Shown: piece by piece, positions 26,309-36,270 of the stretch | Numbering within the stretch: position 1 is the stretch's first letter | Layout of the letters: each line of letters begins with the position of its first letter | DNA from: Pseudomonas paeninsulae | GTDB taxonomy: Bacteria; Pseudomonadota; Gammaproteobacteria; Pseudomonadales; Pseudomonadaceae | DNA length: 64,000 bases | NCBI RefSeq assembly: GCF_035621475.1 | Contig: NZ_CP141799.1 | Span: 2,716,501 to 2,780,500, forward strand | Direction of reading: 5' to 3' | Translations under genes and position numbers: made by a program | Notes under the pieces: generated by a model | What the model was told of the DNA's origin: nothing | Databases searched by the model: none | What the model saw: only the letters and a program-made list of their open reading frames with translations

Positions 26309-26611
26309 TAGGGGTCTCTCCTTGAGAAAAAGTTGTAGGGCGGCCCAAGGCAGCCATTGAGGTCGGCAGTATAAAGCCTGACGCAACCAAATAGGCAGCA
26401 GGGAGCCCGCAAAGCGCAGGAAAAACACTTACTCGAGAGTGCTCACAGCCTTGTTAGGCGAGACATGGATAATCGTCATGGCCGCCGTTTATCAGGTCGC
26501 AAATACCCGCCATAGGAATCGGGCGCCGCTGGCGGTGACCGTCACAACAGTTTCATCTCATCGTCACAAACAGCCTGCAGACTGGACTTTATCAATTCAA
26601 GGATGACCCGT
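26309..26611. other. Intergenic gap between divergent mlaA and HAD-like genes
   Basis: No gene, repeat or clear hairpin is seen; the promoters of the two divergent genes must lie here. Confidence 0.5.
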
Positions 26612-27334
26612 ATGCCAACCGCCCCACCCGCCTTCAGTGCGGTGCTCTTCGGTTTATCCGGTTGTCTGGTGGACTTTGGTGCACGCACATTACCCACGGC
26701 CATGCAGCGTTTGTATCCACGACATGGCGACGAACAGTACAACGCTGCCCATACGGCCCTGGAGCAACGGCTTGGCCGCACGCCCAACGCCGGCGAGCGA
26801 CAGACCTTCGAGCAGGCGTTGAGCGAAGCAGCCGGCGAGCATGCCGAACTCACTCCGGGCGCCCTGGAGCAGTTGCAACAACTGCATCTGCAGAATGTGC
26901 CCTGTGCCTGGCTCGATGAACTGCCGCGCGATGCCAGCATCGCCCTGGCAACCCCACTGCCCGACTGGCTTCCCGCCGCCCCGAGCCGAGTCGGCCGCGC
27001 CTGGCCTGCGCCGGACGCCTGCTGGCAGGCGCTGGTGGACTTGCAGGTCGCGCAACTCGATGGCTGCGTGCTGATCAGCGGCGAACCGCGCCTGCTCCAG
27101 GCCGGCCTCAATGCCGGGCTGTGGACCATCGGCCTGGCGGCCTGCGGACCACTCTGTAGCCAGGCGCCCGCAGACTGGCAAGCCCTCGCAGCAGCCGAGC
27201 GCGACCGCCTGCGCACCCAGGCGACCTTGACCCTGTATCGCCTCGGCGTGCATGCGGTAATCGATCAATTGAGCGAACTTGGCCCCTGCCTGACTGAGCT
27301 CGGCTCACGTCGACACAAAGGCGAAAAACCCTGA
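26612..27334 (+). CDS. HAD-like (phosphonatase-type) protein with degenerate active site
   Basis: A 240-residue protein that looks like a haloacid-dehalogenase/phosphonatase relative: N-terminal strand AVLFGLSGCLVDFG, a helical cap, then GRAWPAPDACWQAL, DGCVLISGEPRLLQAGLNAGLWTIGL, which matches the family's last strand and loop. Its motif I, normally DxDGT, reads G14-L-S16-G-C18, so both catalytic aspartates and the Thr are absent; the acidic residue of motif IV is replaced by SGEP. Catalysis by the HAD mechanism is therefore unlikely. AAGGA precedes the ATG at 26612 by eight bases; an ATG at 26603 sits on the site itself. It corresponds by position to PA2803/PA2804 of P. aeruginosa. Function unknown. 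Confidence 0.75.
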   Translation: MPTAPPAFSAVLFGLSGCLVDFGARTLPTAMQRLYPRHGDEQYNAAHTALEQRLGRTPNAGERQTFEQALSEAAGEHAELTPGALEQLQQLHLQNVPCAWLDELPRDASIALATPLPDWLPAAPSRVGRAWPAPDACWQALVDLQVAQLDGCVLISGEPRLLQAGLNAGLWTIGLAACGPLCSQAPADWQALAAAERDRLRTQATLTLYRLGVHAVIDQLSELGPCLTELGSRRHKGEKP

Positions 27335-27566
27335 GTGGTCGGTATAAACACTCGTTTCTGTCCGCAGAGCGCGCCCAGGCGTCAGTGGCGGACTATCTAT
27401 CGAAGCGAAATGCCGCGAACTGAACTGGCGATCGCTCTCGCACAGCCGCTGAAGATTTGATCCCGGGCAAGCAAAGCAGCGCCGCTTGGATTACCCTAGC
27501 AAGCATGCAAGGGCCTTCGCGAAGGCGCGTGGCCAATGTTTTGCCTATTAATAAAGGGAGAGTTTT

Positions 27567-27833
27567 ATGCCTGCAAACCGCCTGCAGCAACAGTTGCAAG
27601 AGCTGCGCGATCAGTTGGCTCAGGATCCGCCACTGACTGAAGAAGAACGGGCGTCGCTATTTGTCCTGACCCAGGAAATCGAGCTCCAACTGGCCCGCCA
27701 AGCGGCGGCGGCACCAGATGCGACCCTGGTCGATGGCGTCAACCTGGCCGTGGAACGCTTCGAAGCCAGTCATCCGACCCTGGCCGGCACCTTGCGCAAC
27801 ATCGTGCAGAGCCTGGCCAACATGGGGATCTAA
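27567..27833 (+). CDS. DUF4404 family small protein
   Basis: An 88-residue, mostly helical acidic protein ([50 protein letters not shown]) matching the DUF4404 family found in Pseudomonas and other gammaproteobacteria next to queF. Start ATG at 27567 follows GGGAGAG. No signal peptide or membrane segment. Function unknown. Confidence 0.85.
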   Translation: MPANRLQQQLQELRDQLAQDPPLTEEERASLFVLTQEIELQLARQAAAAPDATLVDGVNLAVERFEASHPTLAGTLRNIVQSLANMGI

Positions 27834-27906
27834 GCGACTGTGGCAAGCTGCCCTGATGCGTTAAAAACTCTTATTTGACGCCTCCCAGCTTGCCGCCCTT
27901 CCCCGC

Positions 27907-28737
27907 TTACTGCCGCACCAACCGCCGGTTGTCCGGCGCTATTGCGGCCGTACTGCGATAGGGATTGATGTCCAGTCCGCCGCGACGTACGTAACGGGCA
28001 TACACCGTCAGGTACTCGGGTTGGAGCAGGTGTTGCAAGTCGAGAAAAATGCGCTCCACGCACTGCTCGTGGAAATCTGCATGCTGGCGAAAGCTCACCA
28101 GATAGGCCAGCAAACTGGCGTGATCCAGCGCCGCACCGCGGTACTGCACCACCACGCTACCCCAATCCGGCTGGCCAGTGACCGGGCAGTTGGATTTCAA
28201 TAGATGGCTGTGCAGGCTTTCCTCGACTAGCCGCTGCGGCTCGCAACGCAGCAACTCCGGCTGCGGCTGCGCATAGTTGCTGATGAGCACATCCAGCTCA
28301 TCGATGCACGGCCCTGGCAACGTCGCCACACCTTCGGCAGTCACCTCGGCCAAACTGCGCACGCGCACACCTACTGGCTTGCCGGCCGCAGCTGACAAAT
28401 CCTGCTGCAGCAGCGCGAGCAATTCGCTCAGATCATTGAAAACCGTCTGATTCAGCGAATTGAGGTACAGCTTGAAGGATTTCGACTCGATGATATTCGG
28501 TGAGTCCGCCGGTATGGCGAACTCACCAATGGCCACCACCGGCTTACCGGAAGGTAACAGCCAGGACAATTCGAAGCAGTTCCAGAAGTCCACACCCTGG
28601 TAAGGCAGCGTCTCGGCCGTCAGGCCCAGTTCGGCCCACTTGGCGGCGCGCGCAATCGGGAACAGCAACGATGGCGTGTAGGTTGCGATGTATTCGCTGG
28701 ATTTACCCAGTGGCGAATCTTCGGCGGCGGCTGGCAT
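27907..28737 (-). CDS. queF: NADPH-dependent 7-cyano-7-deazaguanine reductase QueF
   Basis: A 276-residue two-domain (YqcD-type) QueF that reduces preQ0 to preQ1 in queuosine biosynthesis. The NADPH-binding motif [11 protein letters not shown] (about 84-94), the nucleophile C184 in [13 protein letters not shown] and the proton donor D191 are in place, at the same spacing as C190/D197 of E. coli. The ATG at 28737 has AGG upstream; a TTG at 28758 would add seven residues. Convergent to the DUF4404 gene. Confidence 0.95.
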   Translation of the reverse strand: MPAAAEDSPLGKSSEYIATYTPSLLFPIARAAKWAELGLTAETLPYQGVDFWNCFELSWLLPSGKPVVAIGEFAIPADSPNIIESKSFKLYLNSLNQTVFNDLSELLALLQQDLSAAAGKPVGVRVRSLAEVTAEGVATLPGPCIDELDVLISNYAQPQPELLRCEPQRLVEESLHSHLLKSNCPVTGQPDWGSVVVQYRGAALDHASLLAYLVSFRQHADFHEQCVERIFLDLQHLLQPEYLTVYARYVRRGGLDINPYRSTAAIAPDNRRLVRQ

Positions 28738-28793
28738 GGCAAAAACCTGGTTAGTCAAAAAGAACAGTGCATAAGCGTATGGCGGCGCTGAGT

Positions 28794-28816
28794 GGTTGTG
28801 AAAATATCGAGCGCCG
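28794..28816. repeat. 23-base dispersed repeat copy A
   Basis: GGTTGTGAAAATATCGAGCG plus CCG recurs at 62484-62506 with 21 of 23 bases identical, same orientation. It lies between queF and pyrF. Nature unknown. Confidence 0.55.
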
Positions 28817-28839
28817 CAAGCGGGCTATTTCACACGCGC

Positions 28840-29538
28840 TCAGGTCAGCTCGGCCACGACCGCAGCCAAGGCCTGCGCAGGGTCGATGGCCTGACTGATC
28901 GGCCGGCCGATGACCAAATAATCGGAACCGACATCCAGCGCCTGGCGCGGAGTCAGAATACGCCGTTGATCGTCTTGGGCGCTGCCCGCCGGACGAATGC
29001 CGGGCGTGACCAGCTGCAATCCCGGATAAGCAGCCTTGAGCGCTTGGGCTTCCTGGGCGGAACACACCAGGCCATCCATCCCGGCTTGCGCGGCCAGACC
29101 CGCCAGACGCAGGACTTGCGCCTGGGGTTCGATATCCAGGCCAATGCCGGCCAGATCCTCGCGCTCCATGCTGGTCAGCACGGTTACGCCGATCAACAGC
29201 GGCTTGGCGCCGCTCAGGGCATCCAGGGTTTCACGGCAGGCCGCCATCATGCGTAGGCCACCCGAGCAGTGCACGTTGACCATCCACACGCCCAGCTCGG
29301 CGGCTGCCTTGACCGCCATCGCCGTGGTGTTGGGAATATCGTGGAATTTCAGGTCGAGGAACACCTCGAAACCCTTGTCGCCCAGGGCCGTGACGATCTC
29401 CGGACCACAACGGGTGAACAGCTCCTTGCCGACCTTGACCCGGCACTGCTTGGGATCGAGCCGTTCGGCCAGCGCCAGGGCGGCATCACGGGTCGGGAAA
29501 TCCAAGGCAACGATGATCGGGGTCTGGCAAGCGGACAT
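28840..29538 (-). CDS. pyrF: Orotidine-5'-phosphate decarboxylase
   Basis: A 232-residue TIM-barrel decarboxylase making UMP from OMP, last step of de novo pyrimidine synthesis. The catalytic array D62-x-K64-x2-D67 lies in [12 protein letters not shown], and [10 protein letters not shown] and the C-terminal [10 protein letters not shown] (phosphate loop) are conserved. The ATG at 29538 gives the standard length; a TTG at 29556 is less likely. GAG lies upstream of the start. Confidence 0.96.
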   Translation of the reverse strand: MSACQTPIIVALDFPTRDAALALAERLDPKQCRVKVGKELFTRCGPEIVTALGDKGFEVFLDLKFHDIPNTTAMAVKAAAELGVWMVNVHCSGGLRMMAACRETLDALSGAKPLLIGVTVLTSMEREDLAGIGLDIEPQAQVLRLAGLAAQAGMDGLVCSAQEAQALKAAYPGLQLVTPGIRPAGSAQDDQRRILTPRQALDVGSDYLVIGRPISQAIDPAQALAAVVAELT

Positions 29539-29702
29539 GGGCAGGCTCTCAGGCAATCGAATTCGGCGCGCATTGTAGCGGAACCCACAGCCGGTTGCCG
29601 ATCCGCCGATCCACTACCCTCGCTAAACCCAGTACATCGCGACTCGCGGCGCAATGAACACAGACGCCATGCATTGTCATCTCGGCGGACAATGCCCCCA
29701 AG

Positions 29703-30581
29703 TCATAGCTCGAGGGTCAACTCATGCATCGTCTGCGCCTTGCCGCCAGCCAGCAGCCGCTCAATGCGCCCCTGCGCCAATTGCAGGTCGACGGTGATCA
29801 CACTGGGCGATGGCGGTTGCATCAGGTAACCCTGCTCGATCAGCAGGCGTGACCCCGGCAGCTGCATACGGTCATGGAGGAAACAGGCCAACGGCCCTGC
29901 CGCCATGCCAGTGGCAGACTCTTCGTCGATGCCGTAGCGCGGCGCGAACATGCGCGCACCCGCCGCCCGGCCCGGATGCTGCGTCTGTCGGGAGAAGGCA
30001 TAGAAGCCGATAAGATCGAGTCGCTCGCTGAGTCGCGTCAATGCCGCCTGATCGGGATGCAGGGCATGCACCTGCGCCTCATCCACCAGCGCAATGACAA
30101 CAAAAGCACCACCGGTACTCACTCGCGCCGGCCAAACGCCAGGCAGCAGCTGCGCGGGATCGCTACCCAAGGCTGCCAGCACCTCGGCGAGCAGGGCCGG
30201 GTCATCGCTCAGGTCGAGGTAGTCCGGCGCGCGCTGCTCCATGAACGCCATGTCCGCCTGGATCAGGATGTCGCGGTTGCCGTCGATGGTTTCCTTGCTG
30301 GTCCAGCCCTCTGCGACCATGCCCAACTGGCGCAGCAGAGAAAACGTGGCCACCGTCGCGTGGCCACAATGCGCGATCTGCAGGGCGGGGGTGAAGAACT
30401 CCAGTTTGAACGCCGCACTCGTTGAGCTGGAAACGAAGGCGGTTTCCGACAGCCCCACCTGAGCAGCGATCGCCTGCTTGTGCCGGCTATCCAATGCGTC
30501 GGCCTGCAGCACCACGCCGGCAGGATTGCCGCCTGTTGCGCCATCGACAAAAGCGTTGACGATCCGCACCTTTACTTGCAT
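29703..30581 (-). CDS. PhzF family isomerase/epimerase-like protein
   Basis: A 292-residue PhzF-fold protein with the family's NAFVDGATGGNPAGVVL near the start, the catalytic acid E46 in VGLSETAFV, HCGHATVATF at 71-80 and ESATGMAAGPLACFL (substrate-binding loop) near 215. Related proteins are isomerases or of unknown activity; the phenazine enzyme PhzF isomerises a dihydroanthranilate, but no phenazine genes are present here, so substrate is unknown. It follows the DUF1127 gene with a single-base gap on the same strand. Confidence 0.9.
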   Translation of the reverse strand: MQVKVRIVNAFVDGATGGNPAGVVLQADALDSRHKQAIAAQVGLSETAFVSSSTSAAFKLEFFTPALQIAHCGHATVATFSLLRQLGMVAEGWTSKETIDGNRDILIQADMAFMEQRAPDYLDLSDDPALLAEVLAALGSDPAQLLPGVWPARVSTGGAFVVIALVDEAQVHALHPDQAALTRLSERLDLIGFYAFSRQTQHPGRAAGARMFAPRYGIDEESATGMAAGPLACFLHDRMQLPGSRLLIEQGYLMQPPSPSVITVDLQLAQGRIERLLAGGKAQTMHELTLEL

Positions 30582-30582
30582 C

Positions 30583-30843
30583 TCAATACTCCGACTTATC
30601 GCAACCCGCTGCTTTCGCTAATGGATCATCCCAGAACGGCCGCTCGGTCTCGCGAAACACATCGCCGCGATTGAGCCCCATATCCTTGAGCGCCGCATCG
30701 TTAAGCGTAGCCAACTGCCGACGTTGTTTTGCCAATTGCTGCCAACGCATGAGCTGCAGCCATGCAGCTCGGGCAAGAGCACTCAGACTGATGCCACTGC
30801 GAGGCACCCGATTAACTAGCGCATAACCTTTTTGACCTTTCAT
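30583..30843 (-). CDS. DUF1127 family protein (YjiS-like)
   Basis: An 86-residue protein with the DUF1127 block RRQLATLNDAALKDMGLNRGDV in its C-terminal half and a basic Trp/Gln-rich helix before it. ATG at 30843 follows AGGAGGGCGACGAG; the longer frame to 30924 has no site. Small DUF1127 proteins act in RNA turnover or phosphate/carbon metabolism in other bacteria (some cases established); function here unknown. The PhzF gene follows two bases after its stop, so the two form an operon. Confidence 0.85.
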   Translation of the reverse strand: MKGQKGYALVNRVPRSGISLSALARAAWLQLMRWQQLAKQRRQLATLNDAALKDMGLNRGDVFRETERPFWDDPLAKAAGCDKSEY

Positions 30844-30939
30844 CTCGTCGCCCTCCTGTGGGGTTGGCGACAGTCTCGCGCTGGGCTTATGATCAATCCA
30901 ACGAATGTTTCTTATGCCTTCCATCTCGGAGATTGATGA

Positions 30940-31794
30940 ATGGCCAGCTACCCGAGCATCGACAGCGAGCTGCTACGTACCTTCGTCGCCATCGCCGACA
31001 ACGGCGGCTTTACCCGAGCAGCCGAGATGGTCAACCGTACCCAGTCTGCGGTCAGCATGCAGATGAAACGCCTGGAGGAGGACGTGGTGCAGCGTCCGCT
31101 GTTCCAGCGCGACGGACGCCAGCTCAGCCTGACCGCCGAAGGCCAGGTGCTGCTCGGCTACGCCCGGCGCATCCTCAAACTGCACGGCGAAGTGATGAAC
31201 ACCCTGCGCGAGCCACATATGGTCGGCTCGGTGCGCATCGGCACCCCGGATGACTATGTGATGCGCTTTATGCCGGGGATTCTCTCGCGCTTCGCCCAGG
31301 CTTACCCGCTGGTGCAGGTGGAGTTGCACTGCGAACCGTCGTTCCAGTTGCTGCAACGCCAGGATCTGGATCTGACCATAGTCACCCGCGAGCCTGGCAC
31401 CGAAATCGGCCAACTGTTACGCCAGGAGCGCGTGGTCTGGGCCGAGGCTCAGGGTTTCAGCCCGCACGAACTGGAGCCGCTGCCGCTGGCGATGTTCAAT
31501 GCCCAGTGCTTCTGCCGCTCCTGGGCCTGCAATGCGCTGGACGCCATGGAGCGCCCATACCGCATCGCCTATACCAGCCCCAGCCTCTCGGCGATCATGG
31601 CGGTAGTCAGCGCCGGCCTGGCAATTACCGCGCAGTTGCAGAGCCTGATCACCCCGGATATGCGCATCATCGGTGAGGCGGAAGGTCTACCGGTCATGCC
31701 CTCGGCCAGCATCGTGCTGCTGCGTAACTCGCACAGCCAGTCGCCAGTAACCGAAACCCTGGCCGAGCACATCGTCGAAGGCTTCAGGCTCTAA
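30940..31794 (+). CDS. LysR-family transcriptional regulator
   Basis: A 284-residue LysR regulator with HTH LLRTFVAIADNGGFTRAAEMV and QSAVSMQMKRLEED, followed by the LysR effector domain (SVRIGTPDDYVMRFMPGIL). It is divergent from the DUF1127-PhzF pair and may regulate it; spacing between starts is about 95 bases. GGAG lies upstream of ATG 30940. Its 3' end overlaps the convergent TauE/SafE gene by 11 bases. Targets unknown. Confidence 0.9.
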   Translation: MASYPSIDSELLRTFVAIADNGGFTRAAEMVNRTQSAVSMQMKRLEEDVVQRPLFQRDGRQLSLTAEGQVLLGYARRILKLHGEVMNTLREPHMVGSVRIGTPDDYVMRFMPGILSRFAQAYPLVQVELHCEPSFQLLQRQDLDLTIVTREPGTEIGQLLRQERVVWAEAQGFSPHELEPLPLAMFNAQCFCRSWACNALDAMERPYRIAYTSPSLSAIMAVVSAGLAITAQLQSLITPDMRIIGEAEGLPVMPSASIVLLRNSHSQSPVTETLAEHIVEGFRL

Positions 31795-32539
31795 GACCGA
31801 GCAGCAGCGCACAGAGCAGCAGGAAAGCGGCGAACAGCGCGCGCAACAGCCGTTCGGGCAAGGCGTGGGCAAGCCTCACTCCCCAACTGATGCTGAGCAG
31901 TCCGCCAATTGCCAGGGGAAGCGCCAGCGCCCAGTCGACATGGTCGTGCAACGCATAGGTCACCAAGGTCACTCCGGTACTGGGCGCCGCCAGCGCCAAT
32001 GCCAGACCCTGGGCGACGACCTGAGTGGTGCCGAATACGCTGGTCAATACCGGCGTGGCCAACACCGCGCCACCGACCCCAAACAGGCCGCCGAGCAAAC
32101 CGGCGCCACTGCCCAGCACCGCCAGCCAGGGCCAGGGCTGGCGTAGCTCGCTGTTGCCCGCGGCAGGGCGCCAATACACCCGCGACAGGTTGTAGAGCGC
32201 CAGCGCCAACAGAAAACCGACGAAGACCAGGCGCATGCGCTCGGCATCCAGCGTCACCGCCCAACCCGCCCCGAGCAAGGCACACAAGAAGCCGCTGAGT
32301 GCCAGGGTCAGCGCATGACGCAGGTCGATGCGGTTGCGCTGGTGATAGCGCCACAGCGCCAGCAGCACATTTGGCACCACCATCACCAGGGCAGTGCCCT
32401 GGGCCAACTGTTGATCCAGGCTGAACAGCACGCCCAAAGCGGGGATCGCGATCAAACCACCGCCGATGCCGAACAGGCCGCCTAGCGTACCCAGCAGCAC
32501 ACCGAGGAGCAGATTCAGGGCAAAGTCGATCAGGTTCAT
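31784..32539 (-). CDS. TauE/SafE family sulfite exporter-like permease
   Basis: A 251-residue membrane protein with seven or eight hydrophobic segments and the paired glycine motifs of the TauE/SafE (DUF81) family, LGTLGGLFGIGGGLIAIPAL and GLLGGLFGVGGAVLATPVL, one in each half, marking an internal duplication. GGAG stands six bases before ATG 32539. These permeases export sulfite, sulfoacetate or other organosulfonates in characterised cases. The divergent LysR gene (32644) probably regulates it; no sulfur-metabolism gene is adjacent, so the substrate is open. Confidence 0.9.
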   Translation of the reverse strand: MNLIDFALNLLLGVLLGTLGGLFGIGGGLIAIPALGVLFSLDQQLAQGTALVMVVPNVLLALWRYHQRNRIDLRHALTLALSGFLCALLGAGWAVTLDAERMRLVFVGFLLALALYNLSRVYWRPAAGNSELRQPWPWLAVLGSGAGLLGGLFGVGGAVLATPVLTSVFGTTQVVAQGLALALAAPSTGVTLVTYALHDHVDWALALPLAIGGLLSISWGVRLAHALPERLLRALFAAFLLLCALLLGLRA

Positions 32540-32643
32540 CAGTGGCTCCATTGGCGTCCTGCGCATGCTAGCCAGCCAGTACTGGCCCGGAAACGCACAG
32601 CAGCGCACAATCGCTGTGCTGATTACGCATAAGCGAGCCACAC

Positions 32644-33600
32644 ATGAATCCCGACGCCCTTACCGACCAACTCAGCCTGTTTCTCGACGTGCTGGAAACT
32701 GGCAGCTTCTCCGCCGCCGCCAGGCGCCATCCGCTCACCCCCTCCGCCGTGGCCCGGCGCATTGATACGCTGGAACGCTCGCTCGGTAGCAGCCTGTTCA
32801 GCCGTAGCACTCATGCGGTACGCGCCACTCCGGCGGGACTGGCCTTTGCCGAGCGCGCCAGGCGCATCCTCGCGGAACTGCACCAGGCCCGCGCGGAAGC
32901 CGTATCGCTGAGCAGCGCGCCGGAGGGCCTGATCCGCATCGACGCGCCAGCGCCCTTTGGCCGGCGCCACCTGGCACCGGCGATTGCCGAGTTTCTCGTC
33001 GCCTATCCGGGGCTGGATGTGCAACTGCGCCTGATCGACAGCTTCATCGACCTGCACGGCGCGCACCTCGGCGAAGTCGATCTGGTGCTGCGCATCGGCC
33101 CGCTGGCCGACACCCGCCTGGTCGCAACCGCCCTCTCGCCACTGGTGCGAGTGGTCTGCGCCAGCCCGGATTACCTGGCACGACACGGCGTGCCGCGCTC
33201 GCCCTGCGAACTGGTCGAGCACGACGGTCTCGACTGGGACAGCCTGGCGCCACCCTACGCCTGGCGCTTCGACGTCGGCGGCAAGCTGCAGATCTGCCGG
33301 CCGAAACGCCTGCGCATGATCGCCAACAACGCCGAAACCCTACTGTTCGGCGCCCTCGCCGGCTTGGGTATCGCTCACCTGCCGACCTGGCTGATCAGCG
33401 ATTACCTGCTGCGCGGCGAATTGCTGCCACTGTTCTGCGAAGCCGGTCTGCCGGCGCCGGAACCGAGCGGTATTTACGCCCTGCGCCTGGAACGAGAAAG
33501 CGCCTCGCGCAGTCGCCTACTGCTGGAGTTTCTCAAAGCCCGTTTCGGCCCAATACCGCCCTGGGACTTGACCCTGCATAGCGGCCTGAACCGCCACTAA
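32644..33600 (+). CDS. LysR-family transcriptional regulator
   Basis: A 318-residue LysR regulator of the CrgA/DsdC-like group: HTH LFLDVLETGSFSAAARRHPL and TPSAVARRIDTLERSLGS, then IRIDAPAPFGRRHLAPAIAEFL. Starts are 104 bases apart from the divergent TauE/SafE permease, its likely target. The ATG at 32644 follows AAGCGAGCCAC. A second possible start was not needed. Confidence 0.9.
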   Translation: MNPDALTDQLSLFLDVLETGSFSAAARRHPLTPSAVARRIDTLERSLGSSLFSRSTHAVRATPAGLAFAERARRILAELHQARAEAVSLSSAPEGLIRIDAPAPFGRRHLAPAIAEFLVAYPGLDVQLRLIDSFIDLHGAHLGEVDLVLRIGPLADTRLVATALSPLVRVVCASPDYLARHGVPRSPCELVEHDGLDWDSLAPPYAWRFDVGGKLQICRPKRLRMIANNAETLLFGALAGLGIAHLPTWLISDYLLRGELLPLFCEAGLPAPEPSGIYALRLERESASRSRLLLEFLKARFGPIPPWDLTLHSGLNRH

Positions 33601-33813
33601 CCAGGGTAGGTTAAACGCAACGCACAACAGCACGGCCAACCGCAAAATTTGCCGTACCGCAACCCACCATCAGACAACACCAATACCAGCTAGATTGGTG
33701 GGCCAGGCGGCGCTCCGCTGTTTTCACGACTCACCGACGCCAGGTCGGACTTTGCACCATTCAGCCTGCGCGGCCCGCAACAACCTCCTGGCCTATCGAC
33801 AAATCCCAGGCAG

Positions 33814-33843
33814 AAAAAAGCCCGACACCAGGCCGGGCTTCTT
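33814..33843 (-). terminator. Rho-independent terminator of efp
   Basis: AAAAAAGCCCG, a loop and CCGGGCTT; on the minus strand the stem is followed by six T. It lies 24 bases past the efp stop. The rest of 33601-33813 shows no gene. Confidence 0.88.
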
Positions 33844-33866
33844 CTGCTCGCGGGTAAAGCCAGTAT

Positions 33867-34439
33867 TTAGACTGGAGCTTTAGCGCGGGACTTGTATTCG
33901 CCGGAGCGAGTATCGATTTCGATCCAGTCGTCGATATTGCAGAAGTCTGCAACCCGAACTTCAGTGCCGTTGCTCAGCTTGGCAGTCTTCATCACCTTGC
34001 CGGAAGTGTCGCCACGGGCGGAACCTTCGGTGTAGGTGATCTGACGCACGATGGTAGTCGGCAGATCGACCGAAACCACTTTGCCTTCGAAGAACACGGC
34101 TTCGCAGATATCGGTCATGCCGTCGACGATGAACGGCATAACGCTTTCCAGGTCATCCTGGTTGAGTTCGTACTGGTTGAACTCATCGTCCATGAAGACG
34201 TAGTTCGGCTCGCTGTAATAGGAGTAGGTCACAGCGACGCGATCGAGGATGACCGGCTCGAGCTTGTCGTCGGCCTTGTACACGGTCTCGGTCGAGGAAC
34301 CCGTCAGCAGGTTGCGCAGTTTCATTTTAACGATAGCGCTGTTACGACCGGACTTGGTGAACTCGGCCTTTTGGATAAGCCAAGGCTGGCCGTCAATCAG
34401 GGCCACACTGTTGGGCTTCATTTCTTGTGCGGTTTTCAT
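33867..34439 (-). CDS. efp: Elongation factor P
   Basis: A 190-residue EF-P: three beta-barrel domains with [22 protein letters not shown] carrying R32, the residue that EarP rhamnosylates in Pseudomonas (established). EF-P relieves ribosome stalling at polyproline. Domain III ends in [20 protein letters not shown]. The earP gene lies divergent-free directly downstream on the map, on the same strand and 46 bases upstream of this start, so the enzyme and its target form an operon. Confidence 0.97.
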   Translation of the reverse strand: MKTAQEMKPNSVALIDGQPWLIQKAEFTKSGRNSAIVKMKLRNLLTGSSTETVYKADDKLEPVILDRVAVTYSYYSEPNYVFMDDEFNQYELNQDDLESVMPFIVDGMTDICEAVFFEGKVVSVDLPTTIVRQITYTEGSARGDTSGKVMKTAKLSNGTEVRVADFCNIDDWIEIDTRSGEYKSRAKAPV

Positions 34440-34485
34440 ACTAATATCCGGATTTGGATGGAGATACGGAATTCTAGGCCGCGTA

Positions 34486-35613
34486 TCATAGCCAATTTTG
34501 GTAAAACACTACCAGTGTCTCTGCAAGATCAGCCTGAGAAGCCCGTTGTAGACACCAGCGTTTGGCATGCTCGGCCAGTTCTGGCCACACCTGCAACAGC
34601 GCATTCCAACTCGCGCCCATGCCTTCACCGGCATTCCACGCCCGCCACAACCCCTCCAGCGCCGCACTCGCGGCAGGCGACAGGCCCTTGGTATAAAGCG
34701 CCAGAAACGCCTCGAGCTTGTCCCAATGGGCGCCCTCCCCTTGCTCATAGATATGCCAGAGCAACGGTCGCCCGGCCCACTGCGCGCGGACGAACGAGTC
34801 CTCACCGCGCACCGCATTGAAGTCGCAACTCCAGAGCAGACGGTCGTACTGTTCCTGCTCGACGAAAGGCAGCACCTGGACGTGCAACTGGCCACGCCGT
34901 TGACGATCGCCGGCGACCAGCGCCGCGCAACCGAACCAGGCTTGCAGATCGGCGAGAATGCGCCCTTCCGGCACCAGCAGTTGAGTAACACGGGTGTCCG
35001 CCGCCAGGACCTCCAGCCAACTGGCCAGGCCGCAGTTCTCGTAGGCGAACAACGAGACCCGCCGCGCGCCCGCGATCGACGCCACCCCCAGGCCCTGGAG
35101 AAAAGCCGCACGCGCCAGCGGATCGGCCTGAAACGCGCGGCGCTGCGCCAGTAGATCACGCTCGCGCAACAAGCCACCGCTGCCGGAGGTGAAGCCGGGA
35201 AAGAAGAAAAACTTCTGTAGCCCATTCGACTGCAAGGACGGCAAACCATGGCAGCCCTCGACCCAGTCTTCGGCGCTGAGGTACTCCAGATTGAGCCACA
35301 ACACCTTGCGCGGCCGCGCGGCCATCGCCGCAACATAAGCCGTCGGCAATTCACAGGCAAACGCCTCGATCACCACATCCGCCGGCTGCACCGGTTGCCA
35401 AGGCAGCGGCCACTGACGAACCTCCACGCCCTGCCGGGATTGCTGCGCCGCATGCCTGTCGGCCTGTGGGCACAAGCGAACGAAGGCGTCGAGGTCATCC
35501 AGCCACAGGCGTACCTCCACCCCATGCTCGGCCGCCAACTGCCGCGCCAGGCGCCAGGTCACGCCGATATCGCCGTAGTTATCGACAACGCTACAGAAAA
35601 TGTCCCACTTCAC
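34486..35613 (-). CDS. earP: EF-P arginine-32 rhamnosyltransferase EarP
   Basis: A 375-residue inverting glycosyltransferase (DUF2331) that transfers rhamnose from dTDP-L-rhamnose to EF-P Arg32. The N-terminal [24 protein letters not shown] holds the two functional aspartates (D11, D15); [19 protein letters not shown] and the C-terminal [18 protein letters not shown] nucleotide-sugar binding residues are present. I take GTG at 35613 (GGGAAG upstream), since Pseudomonas EarP begins just before WDIFC; ATG at 35631 adds six residues. It precedes efp on the same strand. Confidence 0.94.
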   Translation of the reverse strand: MKWDIFCSVVDNYGDIGVTWRLARQLAAEHGVEVRLWLDDLDAFVRLCPQADRHAAQQSRQGVEVRQWPLPWQPVQPADVVIEAFACELPTAYVAAMAARPRKVLWLNLEYLSAEDWVEGCHGLPSLQSNGLQKFFFFPGFTSGSGGLLRERDLLAQRRAFQADPLARAAFLQGLGVASIAGARRVSLFAYENCGLASWLEVLAADTRVTQLLVPEGRILADLQAWFGCAALVAGDRQRRGQLHVQVLPFVEQEQYDRLLWSCDFNAVRGEDSFVRAQWAGRPLLWHIYEQGEGAHWDKLEAFLALYTKGLSPAASAALEGLWRAWNAGEGMGASWNALLQVWPELAEHAKRWCLQRASQADLAETLVVFYQNWL

Positions 35614-35692
35614 GCTTGGGCTTCCCACCATAAAACACGCAGTTTAGCGCCTTAGCAGGCCCGAACAGCAGCGCGCGAGGAGGAGGCAACAT

Positions 35693-35716
35693 AAAAAAAC
35701 CCGCCAAATGGCGGGC
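35693..35716 (-). terminator. Rho-independent terminator of the small hypothetical gene
   Basis: Minus strand: GCCCGCCATTTGGCGGG followed by seven T. It separates the 69-residue gene from earP. Confidence 0.8.
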
Positions 35717-35794
35717 AAAGAGTGCGGAGCAAGCACAAGGAGAAAACAGGCAGTCCACGCTGCCGAAGTGCGCCAGGGGAAGCGCAGGAAACCG

Positions 35795-36004
35795 TTACGC
35801 GGCCAGCACCTGAAAGCCGTTCTGGCGCATGACCCACTCAAGCTCCCAGATCGACTTGCTGTGAACCGCAGCATCCAGGGAGGTAAAAGGGCCGGACTTC
35901 TGCACGCCATCCACCGCCACATACCAGCAAGCCAGATGTCCTTCGAGCCTGAGAACGCTCGGAACCGCAGTTCCGACCATGGACATGATGTTGATGTGCG
36001 GCAT
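35795..36004 (-). CDS. Conserved small hypothetical protein
   Basis: A 69-residue protein with the block LACWYVAVDGVQKSGPFTSL, DAAVHSKSIWELEWVMRQNGF. GGAGGTGGCT stands in front of ATG 36004, and a terminator follows, so the gene is real. The pattern of W-Y-V-x-V-D-G..GPF suggests a short beta-hairpin protein. No function is known to me. Confidence 0.7.
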   Translation of the reverse strand: MPHINIMSMVGTAVPSVLRLEGHLACWYVAVDGVQKSGPFTSLDAAVHSKSIWELEWVMRQNGFQVLAA

Positions 36005-36270
36005 AGCCACCTCCAGAACCTTGCTTGGACTTGGGGTCACCTTATGCCTTCACGCACCACAGCTAAAATCACTCGGCTTAATAGTACCTATGCAAGGTAT
36101 GGATCAGGACGCCTCATCACCAAGCACGGACGCGCCTGAAGCCAGCGGCGAATTGGAACGCAAAGCAACAAAAGCCCGAGTACTGGCCGCCTGTCGGTAA
36201 CGGTTTTATGAACGTATCACTGGCTGGCGACTCTACTTATCTCTTAGCAAGCGACTGAAAGAGGTAGTAG

